Source of the DNA: Diplonema papillatum
Taxonomy: Eukaryota > Euglenozoa > Diplonemea > Diplonemida > Diplonemidae
DNA: 64,000 nt
NCBI GenBank assembly: GCA_030068145.1
Contig: JAPJBO010000379.1
Coordinates: 1-64,000, forward strand
Reading direction: 5' to 3'
Below the pieces are notes generated by a model. It was given only the letters and a program-made list of their open reading frames with translations, ran no database searches and was not told the origin of the DNA. Position numbers and translations under genes: made by a program. This document shows positions 27,543 to 37,912 of the stretch, in pieces (positions within the stretch are counted from its first letter, which is position 1; every line of letters starts with the position of its first letter).

Positions 27543-28563
27543 TTTTTTTTTTTTTGGAGCGCGGGACACTGTACAAGCCATGTTGGTACAGCGGGGCTGC
27601 CGGTATCCGGTTGCTTCCGGAGCGAGAGCCCAAAAAAATGCTTCTTCAGCACACAGTGAACGCCAGTCTCACTGCGACCTGGGCTGGCCTGCTAGCGAGC
27701 AGGTCCGACCAGGTAAAAAAACCCGCGATGCAGTGACACTACCCCCTGCAACAGGGTGGACCGCATCGTCCGGTCGCGCCCCGCCAGATGAAATGACTAT
27801 TCTTGCCACCCCTTGGGCTACCTGAAAGCTCAATTGGTGGAAGAAGTCCTGGCAGGCGGCCGAAGCGGTCCGGTCTTCACGGAGGGCGCTTTTGCGGGCT
27901 ATTTGCCGCAACTCCGTGAGTGCTCCAGGACACCACGCTCCGAAGGTGTCCACGACTAGCGGGACAGCGAGCCATTCCCGGGGGTTTGGCTCGTTGTCGA
28001 TGATGCCGCGGTACTTCCCTTCTTTGACAGCTGTTGCGTAGGCTGTCGCCGCCCCCCCTGGCTTCTCCGCTGCCCTTTTAGCGTACTGGGGATTCGATGG
28101 CTGCAGGGGGAAGGTGACGGCGACATCTAACACAACGGTGGTGCCGTCCCGGACATAGCTGATGTCCGGGCGCTTCCGCTCCGTGTTCGAAAACACGGGG
28201 CGCTCGACCGCCGGGGCCAGCAGCCCGCGGCGGGCGAAGTCAGCGATGACGTCGCGGAGTGCATTGTGCATTCTCGTCCGGCGGCCGCCGGAGAAGCAAC
28301 TACGCGCGTGCACTCCGTCAACGTCTGCCGAGCCTGTCCCGCAGAGGCGACAGATGCTCGGCGTGGGGGCGATGGGCAGCCCGAGCCGAAGCCGGATGGC
28401 CACCGCGAGCTCCGCGGGGGATAGCCACAGCCTGGGGTCTGCTTCAGCGTTGCCGTAAAGCCACGCGGACGCATGTTGGCCGGAGCAGCTTTGGATCCGC
28501 GCCCGGATTTGGACCTGCTTCAGGGCCAGCGCCGACCCTTGGAGCTGGCCCGACCGGCCCAAG
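27543..28563 (-). mobile_element. RLE-a copy 3, 5'-truncated
   Basis: About 1 kb of the RLE-a 3' end in reverse: T13 tail (27543-27555), the conserved 3' UTR with hairpin at 27689-27704, then coding up to 28563. Homology stops at LGRSGQLQGSALAL; upstream sequence (28564-28734) is not RLE and shows only a direct repeat of GAGCCCCGGGCT. Confidence 0.85.
27669..28563 (-). pseudogene. RLE-a C-terminal fragment: finger and restriction-like endonuclease
   Basis: Encodes the C-terminal ~300 residues of RLE-a, nearly identical to copy 1: LGRSGQLQG, the finger CRLCGTGSADVDGVHARSC, then RPDISYVRDGTTVVLDVAV of the PD-(D/E)XK endonuclease, ending ...AGQPRSQ. No frame damage. It lacks RT, so it is dead, but the RLE and 3' UTR are preserved. 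The residues predicted upstream of 28563 are foreign. Confidence 0.8.
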
Positions 28564-28734
28564 CCAATCAGGACCCCAACAGCAGAGCGAAGAGCACTCG
28601 AGACGGAGCCCCGGGCTGGAGCTCTCATTGCACTCCAGAGCCCCGGGCTGAGTCAGGTATTTGGCCGGTACCACCACTTACCAACACTTGGGCAGATGCT
28701 GCAGTGTGGACTGCCGAAGCCACCGTTTAGACCA

Positions 28735-28924
28735 GTCACTCCCCATCCCCAAAGCCCCTCGGGGCCTCCTGGGGATTCGCCACAAGAAGAACGCACTCAC
28801 CTGCCCTTTGGAAGATAGTGGAGACCATTATCAAAGACCGCCCCACGTTCCTCCATCGATGGACTCCTCAGTCCGGAGGCTTCCGGGTAGGGAGAGGCAC
28901 AGAGAAGCAGCTCTACACCCGCAA
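28735..28924 (+). pseudogene. Short RT fragment of another APE-type LINE
   Basis: About 190 bp. One frame gives SLPIPKAPRG and, after a frameshift, WKIVETIIKDRPTFL and SGGFRVGRGTEKQL. These match the RT region around the P-x-P-K and QGGFRKGRGPEEQL motifs (compare LINE-D ORF2). It is joined directly to RLE-b at about 28925 in the same orientation, so the apparent N-terminus of the RLE-b frame is foreign. Confidence 0.6.
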
Positions 28925-31870
28925 CTGGACTACAGGGTCGAGCTCCAGACGGCGGTCAGGTCAGTTGACGACCTGGACGGTCCCACCGTGCGCCAGGTCA
29001 TCAAGAGGGCGCGCGACAGGTGCTACTCGCGAGCCGTGTCTGCGCTGTCGGCAGCACAGACGGCCCCGTCGGACGAAGCCACCCTGGCACAGCTCAGAGA
29101 CCTACACCCGGCCGCCGAGGAGTGGCAGGGCGACCCAGCGATGCAGATCCCCAACGTGGCGCGGCCCGCGCCGAGCGCCGTGCGGAGGCTGCTCAAGAAG
29201 ATGCCGAAGGGCACGGCGGCCGGCCCCTCCGGGCTGTCAGCTCAGCACCTGCTAGACCTGTGGGACAGCTCCGGCTCCTTCAAGGAGGCCGTGGCGGATG
29301 CCGTTTGGGCGGTCTCGTCCGGGAGGGTACCGACGGCCGCCAGGCCATACCTCTACGGGGCCAAGCTGGTCCCACTGGTCAAAAGGACGGGCGGGATCAG
29401 GCCCATCGCCTGCGGCGAGATTCTGAGGAGGGTAGCCGGCAAGGTCCTCGCGTCCGACCGGGCGGTCAAGGAACTCGGCCAGAACGTCCTCCTGCGAAGC
29501 GGGCAGGTCGGAGTAGGCGTGAAGGCCGGCGCGGACGCCGGGGTCCTGGCCGTCCGGAGGGTGGCGGCCTTGTACCGCAGGGAGGGCGGGGCAAGTAAGG
29601 GCGTCCTCCAGGTGGACCTGGAGAACGCATTTAACTCCCTGCAGAGGGAGGCGATCATCCGCAGCGCCAGCCGGCATGCCCCCCAGGTCCTGGCCTACAC
29701 CCAGGCGGCGTACGGCAAGCACTCCATCCTGCAGGTGGGGGACAAGACGCTCACATCTGAGTGCGGGGTGCAGCAGGGGGACCCGTTGGGGCCCCTGCTC
29801 TTCAGCCTGGCGATGCACGACGTCGTCTCGCCGCCGCCGCCACCGGCCGAAGCAGCGGCGCCGCCGGCCGGCCCGGCGGACCCACCCGGGCCAGGGGAGG
29901 GCGTCGTGCCGCCGCCACCAGTCGGACCTGCAGGCCCAGCAGGCGCGCCGGTCGCGGCGGACGAAGCGGCGCCCCAGGGACAGCCAGCGCGCGAGCTGGC
30001 ACCAGTTCAAGGGCCACCGGCAGTCCCGGCCCAGGCCGGCCCCCCCCCGGGGGCGGCAGAGCCGCAGGGGATAGCGCACGTCGACCCCGGACCAGCCCAG
30101 GTCCTGCCGGCCCCGGAAATCCCGCCGGCGGTCGAGTTGGGGGCCCCAGGAGCCGAGCCCGAGCCGCAGGGCCCGGAGGGACAAGGGCAGCCGGAAGTCG
30201 GGGGGCCGGAGGCAGCGCTCGGCCATTCAGCGTTGAGCCAAGCCGACCTCGATCTCCTGACATTCTACCTTGACGATGGAGTGTCAGGCGGAGACCTCGA
30301 CGCGATCGCGCGCTGGCTGCAGGGATACGAGCGGCGGGCAGCGGCCGTCGGACTGCGCCTGAACCGGGGCAAGTGCAGACTGGCGATCGCGGCGGGGGCG
30401 GAGATACCCGACGGCCTGCAAGGCATCGAGACGTGCTCGCTCGACGAGATCGAGCATCTGGGAGTCCCGTGTGGCTCGCCAGAGAAGATCCACGCGTTCG
30501 TCGAGCGGGCGGCACAGGGTGCGGAGAGGAAGCTGAGGATGATAGCGTCCCTGCCCGACGCGCACGTGGCGCTCACGCTAACGAAGTTCTGTGCGGGCTT
30601 CGTCGGCGTAGTACATCTCATGCGCGCGACGGGGTCCGTCTTCGACTTCGCGGGAGTCGACCGGGCCACCCAGTCCTGTCTCGCGACTATCACCGGGATA
30701 CAGACCGACGAGGCGGCGTGGACACAAGCGTCCCTCCCGGTCAGGATGGGTGGCCTCGGCCTCCACAGCTGCGCAGACGTGACAGGGATTGCGCACATCG
30801 CGGCGGCACTAGATGGGGGGACGCATCTCCCCGCCCTCGTGTCCGAGGCCCTGGGGCCACGCCTCACGTGGCAGCAGGACGACACCGTCCAAGCGTCCCT
30901 CGCGGACCCGCGCCTTGCAACGTATGAGTCCGTCCTGGAGAAGATCCAGGACGTCATGCAGGCGCGGACCCAGTACGAGGGGCGAGGACAGAAGGTGTGG
31001 TCGTCCGCCTTGGCCACCGAGAAGCGGAAGAACCTCCTCGACCTGCTAACGGAGGAGCTCGCCCGCTCGAGCCAACTGCAGGGAGCGGCCCTGTCCCAGG
31101 CGCAAGACCGGATCCGGGCGAGGATCCAAAGCAGCTCCGGCAAGCACGCCTCGGCGTGGCTGTACGGCAACCCGGAAGCGGATACCGGGATGTGGTTGTC
31201 CTCGGCCGAACTGGCGGTGGCAGTACGCCTTCGGCTGGGGCTGCCAATTGCGGCCGCGCCAGGGGAGTGCCGCCTCTGCGGGCACGGGGCGACCGACGTC
31301 ATCGGCTCGCACGCCCAAACGTGTTTCGGCAGCGGCCGCCGGACGCGCCTGCACAACGCGCTTCGGGACATTGTCGCCGACTTCGCACGTCGAGGGCTGC
31401 TGGGCCCCTCGATCGAGCGAGCCGTGTTCGCGAACACGCGGCGCAAGCGCCCGGACATCAGCTACGTCCGGGACGGCACCACCGTCCTACTTGACGTCGC
31501 AGTCACATACCCCCTACAGCTCTCGCAGCCCCACTACGCGACCAGGGCCGCAGCGGAGCCAGGGGGCGCAGCAGCCGCGTATGCTGTTGCCGTCAAGGAG
31601 CGTGTCTACAACAGGATCATCGCAAATGAGCCGGACCCGCGGGAGTGGCGAGCGGTGCCGCTAGTTGTAGACACGTTCGGGGCCTGGTGCCCAGGAGCAA
31701 TCACGGAGCTGCGGCACATCGCCCGCGCGAACGCCCTCCGTGAAGACCGGACCGCTTCGGCCGCCTGCCAGGACCTCTTCCACCGCTTGAGCTTTTCTAT
31801 AGCCCAAGGGGTGGCGAGGATCGTAATTGCATCTGGTGGGGCGCGACCGGACGAAGCGAATCCACCCTGA
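28925..31870 (+). CDS. RLE-b RT-endonuclease, N-terminally truncated
   Basis: About 980 intact codons starting near YRVELQTAVRSVDDLDG, equivalent to about residue 525 of RLE-a. It has RT motif A (LQVDLENAFN), motif B (QQGDPLGPLLF at 29771), then a Pro/Ala/Gly-rich insert that puts motif C (FYLDDG, 30263) 167 codons after motif B against 108 in RLE-a. Next come the finger (CRLCGHGATDVIGSHAQTC) and endonuclease (RPDISYVRDGTTVLLDVAV). It ends GGARPDEANPP with TGA, earlier than RLE-a. No stops; the N-terminal region including any 2A motif is missing. Confidence 0.85.
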   Translation: MDYRVELQTAVRSVDDLDGPTVRQVIKRARDRCYSRAVSALSAAQTAPSDEATLAQLRDLHPAAEEWQGDPAMQIPNVARPAPSAVRRLLKKMPKGTAAGPSGLSAQHLLDLWDSSGSFKEAVADAVWAVSSGRVPTAARPYLYGAKLVPLVKRTGGIRPIACGEILRRVAGKVLASDRAVKELGQNVLLRSGQVGVGVKAGADAGVLAVRRVAALYRREGGASKGVLQVDLENAFNSLQREAIIRSASRHAPQVLAYTQAAYGKHSILQVGDKTLTSECGVQQGDPLGPLLFSLAMHDVVSPPPPPAEAAAPPAGPADPPGPGEGVVPPPPVGPAGPAGAPVAADEAAPQGQPARELAPVQGPPAVPAQAGPPPGAAEPQGIAHVDPGPAQVLPAPEIPPAVELGAPGAEPEPQGPEGQGQPEVGGPEAALGHSALSQADLDLLTFYLDDGVSGGDLDAIARWLQGYERRAAAVGLRLNRGKCRLAIAAGAEIPDGLQGIETCSLDEIEHLGVPCGSPEKIHAFVERAAQGAERKLRMIASLPDAHVALTLTKFCAGFVGVVHLMRATGSVFDFAGVDRATQSCLATITGIQTDEAAWTQASLPVRMGGLGLHSCADVTGIAHIAAALDGGTHLPALVSEALGPRLTWQQDDTVQASLADPRLATYESVLEKIQDVMQARTQYEGRGQKVWSSALATEKRKNLLDLLTEELARSSQLQGAALSQAQDRIRARIQSSSGKHASAWLYGNPEADTGMWLSSAELAVAVRLRLGLPIAAAPGECRLCGHGATDVIGSHAQTCFGSGRRTRLHNALRDIVADFARRGLLGPSIERAVFANTRRKRPDISYVRDGTTVLLDVAVTYPLQLSQPHYATRAAAEPGGAAAAYAVAVKERVYNRIIANEPDPREWRAVPLVVDTFGAWCPGAITELRHIARANALREDRTASAACQDLFHRLSFSIAQGVARIVIASGGARPDEANPP

Positions 31871-31917
31871 TGCAGGGGGAAGAGTCACTGCATCGCGGGT
31901 TTTTTTACCTGGTCGGA

Positions 31918-31935
31918 CCTGCACTCAGATGCAGG
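31918..31935 (+). promoter_or_regulatory. Conserved 3' UTR hairpin of RLE-b
   Basis: CCTGCA-CTCAGA-TGCAGG. Compared with RLE-a, the loop-closing T-A pair is A-T and the loop differs in length and sequence, while the stem is maintained. Confidence 0.65.
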
Positions 31936-32855
31936 CCAGCCCAGGTCGCAGTGAGGTGGCGTTCACTGTGTGCTGAAGAAGCATTTCTTTGGACTACCGC
32001 TCCGGAAGCAACCGGATACCGGCAGCCCCGCTGTACCAACAAGGCTAGTACAGTGTCCCGCGCTCCAAGAAAAAAGAAATTTTTTTTGGAGCGCGGGACA
32101 CTGTACAAGCCATGCGGGGCTGCCGGTATCCGGTTGCTTCCGGAGCGGTAGTCCAAAAAAATGCTTCTTCAGCACACAGTGAACGCCAGTCTCACTGCGA
32201 CCTGGGCTGGCCTGCTAGCGAGCAGGTCCGACCAGGTAAAAAAACCCGCGATGCAGTGACACTACCCCCTGCAACAGGGTGGACCGCATCGTCCGGTCGC
32301 GCCCCGCCAGATGAAATGACTATTCTTGCCACCCCTTGGGCTACCTGAAAGCTCAATTGGTGGAAGAAGTCCTGGCAGGCGGCCGAAGCGGTCCGGTCTT
32401 CACGGAGGGCGCTTTTGCGGGCTATTTGCCGCAACTCCGTGAGTGCTCCAGGACACCACGCTCCGAAGGTGTCCACGACTAGCGGGACAGCGAGCCATTC
32501 CCGGGGGTTTGGCTCGTTGTCGATGATGCCGCGGTACTTCCCTTCTTTGACAGCTGTTGCGTAGGCTGTCGCCGCCCCCCCTGGCTTCTCCGCTGCCCTT
32601 TTAGCGTACTGGGGATTCGATGGCTGCAGGGGGAAGGTGACGGCGACATCTAACACAACGGTGGTGCCGTCCCGGACATAGCTGATGTCCGGGCGCTTCC
32701 GCTCCGTGTTTGAAAACACGGGGCGCTCGACCGCCGGGGCCAGCAGCCCGCGGCGGGCGAAGTCAGCGATGACGTCGCGGAGTGCATTGTGCATTCTCGT
32801 CCGGCGGCCGCCGGAGAAGCAACTACGCGCGTGCACTCCGTCGACGTCTGCCGAG

Positions 32856-34295
32856 GGGCTGGTGCCCATTACAGCACGGTTTTGTTAGATCGAAGAGAGC
32901 GCTAACTTTTTGCCCATTCTCGAACACTTTTTAACTTTTTGCCCATTCTCGGTAACTTTGTGCCCATTCTCGAACACTATTTAACTTTTTGCCCATTCTC
33001 GAACATTCCAGTTTTTGTGGTGAAAATGTCACTTCCCCGAGACATTTGCCTCAAGTTTCACCGCGAGAACAGCTGCGTTCACTGATTCGAAGACGGTACC
33101 CTTGCTAACTTCAGGCCGCAGCCTCTTCGGCATCTAAACTCGGGTTCTTGGTTGCTTCAAGCTTCTACACGTGGCGGTGGTGTGCGAGCTACCCCGTTTA
33201 AAAACCCGGCACAGACTTCACTGAGTTTGCTCGTCTTGCTTGCAAATTGCGCGGCGGCCATTGAGTGACCTTAGTTCACTGACCTAGGAGAAGCAGCTTG
33301 CAAACTTTGCAGCAAAGTGATTCAAAAAATTTGACCGAAATTTTTTGGGTCAAAAATTTTCGGTCAATTTTTGGGTCAAATTTTTTGGGTCAAAAATTTA
33401 GGACAAAAATTTTGGGTCAAAAATTTTGGGTCAAAAATTTAGGACAAATTTTTTGGGTCAAATTTTTTGGTCAAAAATTCGGGGTCCAATTTTTTTGGTC
33501 AATTTTTTTTCAGAGTTGAAGTGGCGGTTACACTTGGCACATGGCTGCATGATGGCAGGAGAAATGGCTCCTGCCATGCGCCCTGGCGGCTCGCCGGCAA
33601 TTCCAGTCTCTCTCTCAGCCTGCCAGCCTGCGGCAGGGAGGACAAGATCCAGTCACCATCCGCCAGCTCCTGATTATTTTCAGACGACTGGCACTTTTTC
33701 TTTGCAGCTTCTACTGTAAGAGTAGCATCACTCAAATCTTGATTGGCTGCGGCGTTACTTACCGCTCTGAGTCTCTCCCGCTCCTCCTCTGGAGTCATTC
33801 GTGACGTCGCGCCCGTCGCTGGTTACTACTCGTGGTAAAACAGTGGCTCTGATTCTGAAGAGGTTTCGGCACAGAATTAGGAAGCGCTACAAGTAGAACG
33901 GGCTGGTCACTCGCGCATACCTGAATTATGCACGAATCTGTGTTTAGAAAACCGTTTACCCGTAGTCTGCGGTGTCAATGACCCAGTGCGCAACCAGGAT
34001 ACCGAGCCGGGACGCAGCAGCCAACCACAATGCTGGCACCTTGTTCGAGGAACGGATCCGACGGAAATCGGAATCGGAAATGGCGAACCCAAAAATGGCT
34101 GGGATTTTTTGGATGTATGGGTGGTGAGTTCGAATCCCACCCTGGGCAAATTTCAATGTTCGAGAATGGGCAAAAAGTTAGGCGACTGTTCGAGAATGGG
34201 CAAAAAGTTAAAAAGTGTTCGAGAATGGGCAAAAAGTTAGCGAGTGTTCGAGAATGGGCAAAAAGTTAAATTGTGTTCGAGAATGGGAATTAGCC
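32856..34295. mobile_element. Non-autonomous element with terminal 22-bp iterons
   Basis: 1.44 kb replacing about 85 bp of RLE-a. The left end has four copies of TAACTTTTTGCCCATTCTCG (about 32903-33004); the right end has four and a half copies in the opposite orientation, CGAGAATGGGCAAAAAGTTA (about 34160-34288), at a period of about 29-31 bp. The interior has an AT-rich iteron block (33325-33510) and a B-box-like GAGTTCGAATCC near 34128. No transposase frame. The superfamily is not identified. Confidence 0.65.
33325..33510. repeat. AT-rich iteron block (TTTTTGGGTCAAAA)n
   Basis: Roughly ten degenerate copies of TTTTTGGGTCAAAA or its close variants in about 185 bp. Nothing coding is here. 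Confidence 0.7.
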
Positions 34296-34874
34296 CAGCC
34301 ACAGCCTGGGGTCTGCTTCAGCGTTGCCGTAAAGCCACGCGGACGCATGTTGGCCGGAGCTTTGGATCCGCGCCCGGATTTGGACCTGCTTCAGGGCCAG
34401 CGCCGACCCTTGGAGCTGGCCCGACCGGCCCAGCTCCTCGGTCATCGCGTCAATGAGGGCCTTGCGCCGCTCGTCGTGAGCCGTCGCGGACCACACTTTC
34501 TGTCCACGCCCCCCCGTAGTTATCCCGTGCCTGCAGAACGTTCTGGATCTTCTCCAGGACGGAATCAAAGGGTGCAAGGCGCGGGTCTTCAAGGGACGCT
34601 AGAAAGGTGTCGTCCTCGTCGAGAAGCATGGCGTGCGGCAGGACGTAGGGGGTCACCAGGGATGACAGGCAAGCCTCGCCGTCAAAGGTGGCCGCGATGT
34701 GCGCGATCGCCGCTGTGTCTGCACAGGAGTGCAGGCCCAGGCCGCCCAGCCTGACGGGAAGGGAAGCCAGCGCCCAGGCGGATGCGTCCGTCTCGATGCC
34801 CGTGATCGTCGCCAGGCAAGACTGCGTGGCTAGATCGATGCCAGCGAAGTCGAAGACGGCCCCCACTGCGCGCA

Positions 34875-35010
34875 TCGATGTTCTGGTCCCTGACTACTAC
34901 GTTATAGCGTTGAAGTCGAGGTCGACGTGGAAGTTCCTGGAACCGGATGAGCGCTCGCCCTGGCACCAACACCACGGCAAGCTGATCGTCTCAGTCGACG
35001 AGAAAAATGA
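34875..35010 (+). mobile_element. LINE-C scrap embedded in RLE-a copy 4
   Basis: 135 bp identical to the reverse complement of 40722-40852 (encoding LVPDYYVIALKSRSTWKF... on the plus strand). The break to RLE-a at GCGCGC/ATCGATG is the same as at 40852. A run of A follows at 35010-35018. Confidence 0.85.
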
Positions 35011-35999
35011 AAAAAAAACTGGCCCAGCGCCCCCTCAGGGGCGCCCCGGGTTGCCGAGGACCCTGCCGGTGGCGGCGACGCTGCTGGGTCCCCCGAGCCT
35101 GGGGCCTGTGCCGGCACTGAAGGGGTGGGCTGCCCCCCGATGGCGTCGGGAGGCTCCGGCTGACCGGAGTCCCGTGCGGGCGTCGCGAGGGCAGAATCGG
35201 CGGGCGCCTGCGACGAAGCGAGGGCCGCGGGGACGGGCGGCTGTTCCTCGGGGCTCGGCGGAACAACGACATCGTGCAAGGCGAGGCTGAAAAGCAGCGG
35301 TCCCAAGGGGTCTCCTTGTTGGACTCCGCACTCGGAGGAGATCCCCCGGTCGCCCACCACTAGCGCGGAGTGTTTCTCGTACGCTGCCAATGCGTACCCC
35401 AACAGCTGGGGGGCGTGACGGTTGACACTGCGGATGATCGCTTCCCGCCGAAGCATGTTGAAGGCGTTCGCGAAGTCGATCTGCAGTATCCCCCGGTCCG
35501 TCACGTCTCTGTCGCGGTACAGGGCCGCGACCCTGCGAATGGCGTGCACGCCTGCGTCGGCCCCCGCCTTGACACTGACGCCGACTTGCCCACTCCGCAG
35601 GAGGACGTTCGCCCCCAGGTCCTTGATTGCCCGGTCGGATGCGAGGACCTTGCCGGCCACCCGGCGCATAATCTCCCCACATGCAATGGGCCTGATGCCG
35701 CCGGACTTCTTAACCAACGGGACGAGCCTCGCCCCGAACAGGCTGCAGCCAGTGTGAGACTTAGCTAGCTATTTGGCCAGCTAGCTATTTTTAGCTATTT
35801 ATAGCTAAAAATAGCTGCCCAGACGACTGAAAATATGTTCACGTCTTTTTCGTCAGAAAACCTCAGGTAGGTGCCCAAAAATGCAAAAAAATTGCGACGA
35901 AACCAGATTTTCTGCCTCGTTCTCGTTTTCAGAGTCGCCCAACCCCCCCCTGGTACCCCCCCCCGCCCTCTCCGGGCCGTGTCACGGCGTGTGCAGGGT

Positions 36000-37140
36000 A
36001 TCGATTTCCTGGCTGGTGACACTTTCCCGCTGGTCCATGTAGCAAACCTTTTTCGACGAGTTTTTGCTCGTTTTCAGCTCCGATGAAGAGATCCGTGAAG
36101 AATAGACCCGGAGACGAAAAACTATGTGCGTGGTTCGGGGCCCTTTACAAGTTGCAGGGCGCCGGGCGTGGAAGCCGCCACGTGTGGATTGAGAAGGACG
36201 GGAATCGATCCCCTGGGTGGTGGCATTTTCCCGCCGGACCACGCGGCAGGCCTTTTCCGACGAATTTTTGCTTGCGAACAGCTCCGTTGAAGAGATCCGT
36301 GAAAAATAGACCCGGAGACAGAAAACTATGTGCGTGGTCAGTAGTTTTTACAATTTGCAGGGCACCGGGCGGAGAAACCACCAGCCTGATCAGGTGTGCA
36401 TTGAACACGGACGGTATCGATCCCCTGGCTGGTGGCATTCTGTTGCTGGTCCGCGTAGCAGACCTTTGTCGACAAAGTTTTGCTCGCGATCAGCTTCGAT
36501 GAAGAGATCCGTGAAAAATAGACCCGGGAATCAAACACTACGTGCGTGGTCCGTGGGTTCTTATAGGATGCAGAGCACCGGGCGTAGAAACCACCCGGTG
36601 TGCATTGAGCAGGACGGGTATCGATCCCCTGGTGGTGGCATTATGTTGCTGGTTCACGCAGCAGACCTTTTTCGACGACTTTTTGCTCGCGATCAGCTTC
36701 GATGAAGAGATCCGTGAAAAATAGACCAGGGACCATCCAGTATGTGCGTGGTCCGTGGGTTCTTACAAGATGCAGAGCACCGGGCTTGGAAACCACCCGG
36801 TGTGCATTGAGCAGGACGGGTATCGATCCCCTGGTGGTGGCATTATGTTACTGGTTCACGCAGCAGACCTTTTTCGACGACTTTTTGCTCGCGATGAGCT
36901 CTGATGAAGAGATCCGTGAAAAATAGACCAGGGACCATCCAGTATGTGCGTGGTTCGGGGGCCCTTACAAGATGCAGGCACCGGGCTTGGAAACCACAGG
37001 TTTGCAGTGGGAAGGACAGGAATCGATCCCTGGCTGGTGACATTTCTTGGCTGGTCCACCGTGACTCCACGTGGCAGACTTTTTTCGAATTCCTGCTCGC
37101 GATCAGCTCCGATGCGAGAAATGGACCCGGAAATGAAAAG
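36000..37140. repeat. Tandem array of ~205-bp units inside the hAT-like element
   Basis: Five to six units. The phrase GAAGAGATCCGTGAARAATA starts at about 36085, 36290, 36500, 36703 and 36906, with a decayed sixth near 37115. Units differ by small indels. Each contains ATCGATCCC in a near-palindromic context. Reading frames here are not genes. Confidence 0.8.
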
Positions 37141-37282
37141 GATTGTTTGTGGTGCGTCGGGTTTCCCCCCAGGCACTACGATACAAGTCTACCAGCATTG
37201 TTAGCAGAGACTGCCAGAGTGCAGCAAGCCAGACCCAGGTCCAGTCCTACTGTGCAGTAGTCTACAGGGGGGAAGCCCGATG

Positions 37283-37498
37283 AAGGGGGGGGGGTAGCAC
37301 GGTGAACCTCATGCTGATCATCTGCCTGAAAAATCCCGGTAAACTGTGGAAAACGGCACAAAATCCGAGAAAATAGTCTGAATAGTGACATTTCCGTTGA
37401 AAATGCTCAGTCAGCTATTTTAGCTATTTTAGCTATTTTCAGCTATAGCTAGCTAGCTATAGCTAGCTATCAGCTAGCTATAGCTAAGTCTCACACTG
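37283..37498. repeat. Right 215 bp of the hAT-like element, also present at 55272
   Basis: From a G-run (37285-37294) through GTAGCACGGTGAACCTCATG to the right terminus. A near-identical segment, starting at the same G-run, is found alone at 55272-55484. Confidence 0.8.
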
Positions 37499-37912
37499 CT
37501 GCAGCCACTCTACCGGAAGAGAGGGCCCAGACCGCGTCTGCCACTGCCTCTTTAAACGACCCACAGGTCGAGGAGGTGCTGCGCAGACAGGCCGGACGGG
37601 CCGGCGGCGGTGCCTTTCGGCATCTTCTTCAGCACCCGGCGGATGACGCCCGGGGAAGGTCTCGCAACGGCCACGGGCCGCAGGCTGCGGTCGTCAGGCA
37701 GCTCGGGGGCTGGGGGGTGCAGTTCCATAAGGGCCGCCAGCGTGGCGTCGTCCGCCGGAGCACTCTGCGCCGCGGAAAGCGCAGAGACGGCCCGCGAGTA
37801 ACATCGGTCGCGGGCCCGCCGGAGGACCTGCCTCACAGTGGCCCCGTCCAGGTCGTCCACGGACTCGACATCCGTTTGCAGCTCGAGCCTGTTGTCGGCG
37901 TCGTCTGCAACC

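Larger units (their letters stand above)
28925..32079 (+). mobile_element. RLE-b, 5'-truncated
   Basis: A second RLE subfamily. Coding 28925-31870, then a 3' UTR very close to that of RLE-a, ending CAGTGTCCCGCGCTCC plus an A-rich tail (32067-32079). The last ~330 bp are much closer to RLE-a than the coding region upstream. The tail meets the tail of RLE-a copy 4 (32080). Confidence 0.85.
35750..37498. mobile_element. hAT-like non-autonomous transposon
   Basis: 1.75 kb with termini CAGTGTGAGACTTAGCTA and its inverse, flanked by GCTGCAGC/CTGCAGCC, which fits an 8-bp target duplication (one base ambiguous). CAGTG ends and 8-bp duplications are typical of hAT. Subterminal DNA is dense in TAGCTA steps. 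The interior is a tandem array (about 36000-37140). No transposase. Confidence 0.75.
32080..37912 (-). mobile_element. RLE-a copy 4, a mosaic broken by three insertions
   Basis: Reads on the minus strand from 37912 (next to the LINE-C A-tail) to the T-tail at 32080-32087. RLE-a segments are 37498-37912, 35018-35750, 34296-34874 and 32080-32855. They are separated by an hAT-like element, a 135-bp antisense LINE-C scrap with an A-run, and a MITE. About 390 bp, including RT motif C, is lost at the LINE-C scrap and about 85 bp at the MITE. Confidence 0.8.
32192..37912 (-). pseudogene. RLE-a copy 4 coding remnant, disrupted
   Basis: Pieces encode VADDADNRLELQ...LSAQHLLDLW (37912-37560), VKKSGGIRPIACGEI...QQGDPLGPLLFSLALHD and the Pro-rich insert (35717-35018), RAVGAVFDFAGIDLATQ... 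(34874-34450), ...LGRSGQLQGSALAL (34592-34300, another frame) and the finger-endonuclease part (32855-32192). RT motif C (FLDDG) is deleted at the LINE-C scrap. A frameshift lies near 34500. Non-functional. Confidence 0.8.

Noticed and set aside
28661..28924. Apparent N-terminus of the RLE-b frame
   Set aside because: It reads foreign LINE RT sequence in a wrong frame; RLE homology starts at about 28925.
36000..37140. CRISPR-like array
   Set aside because: Units are whole ~205-bp tandem copies without unique spacers, inside a eukaryotic hAT-like element.
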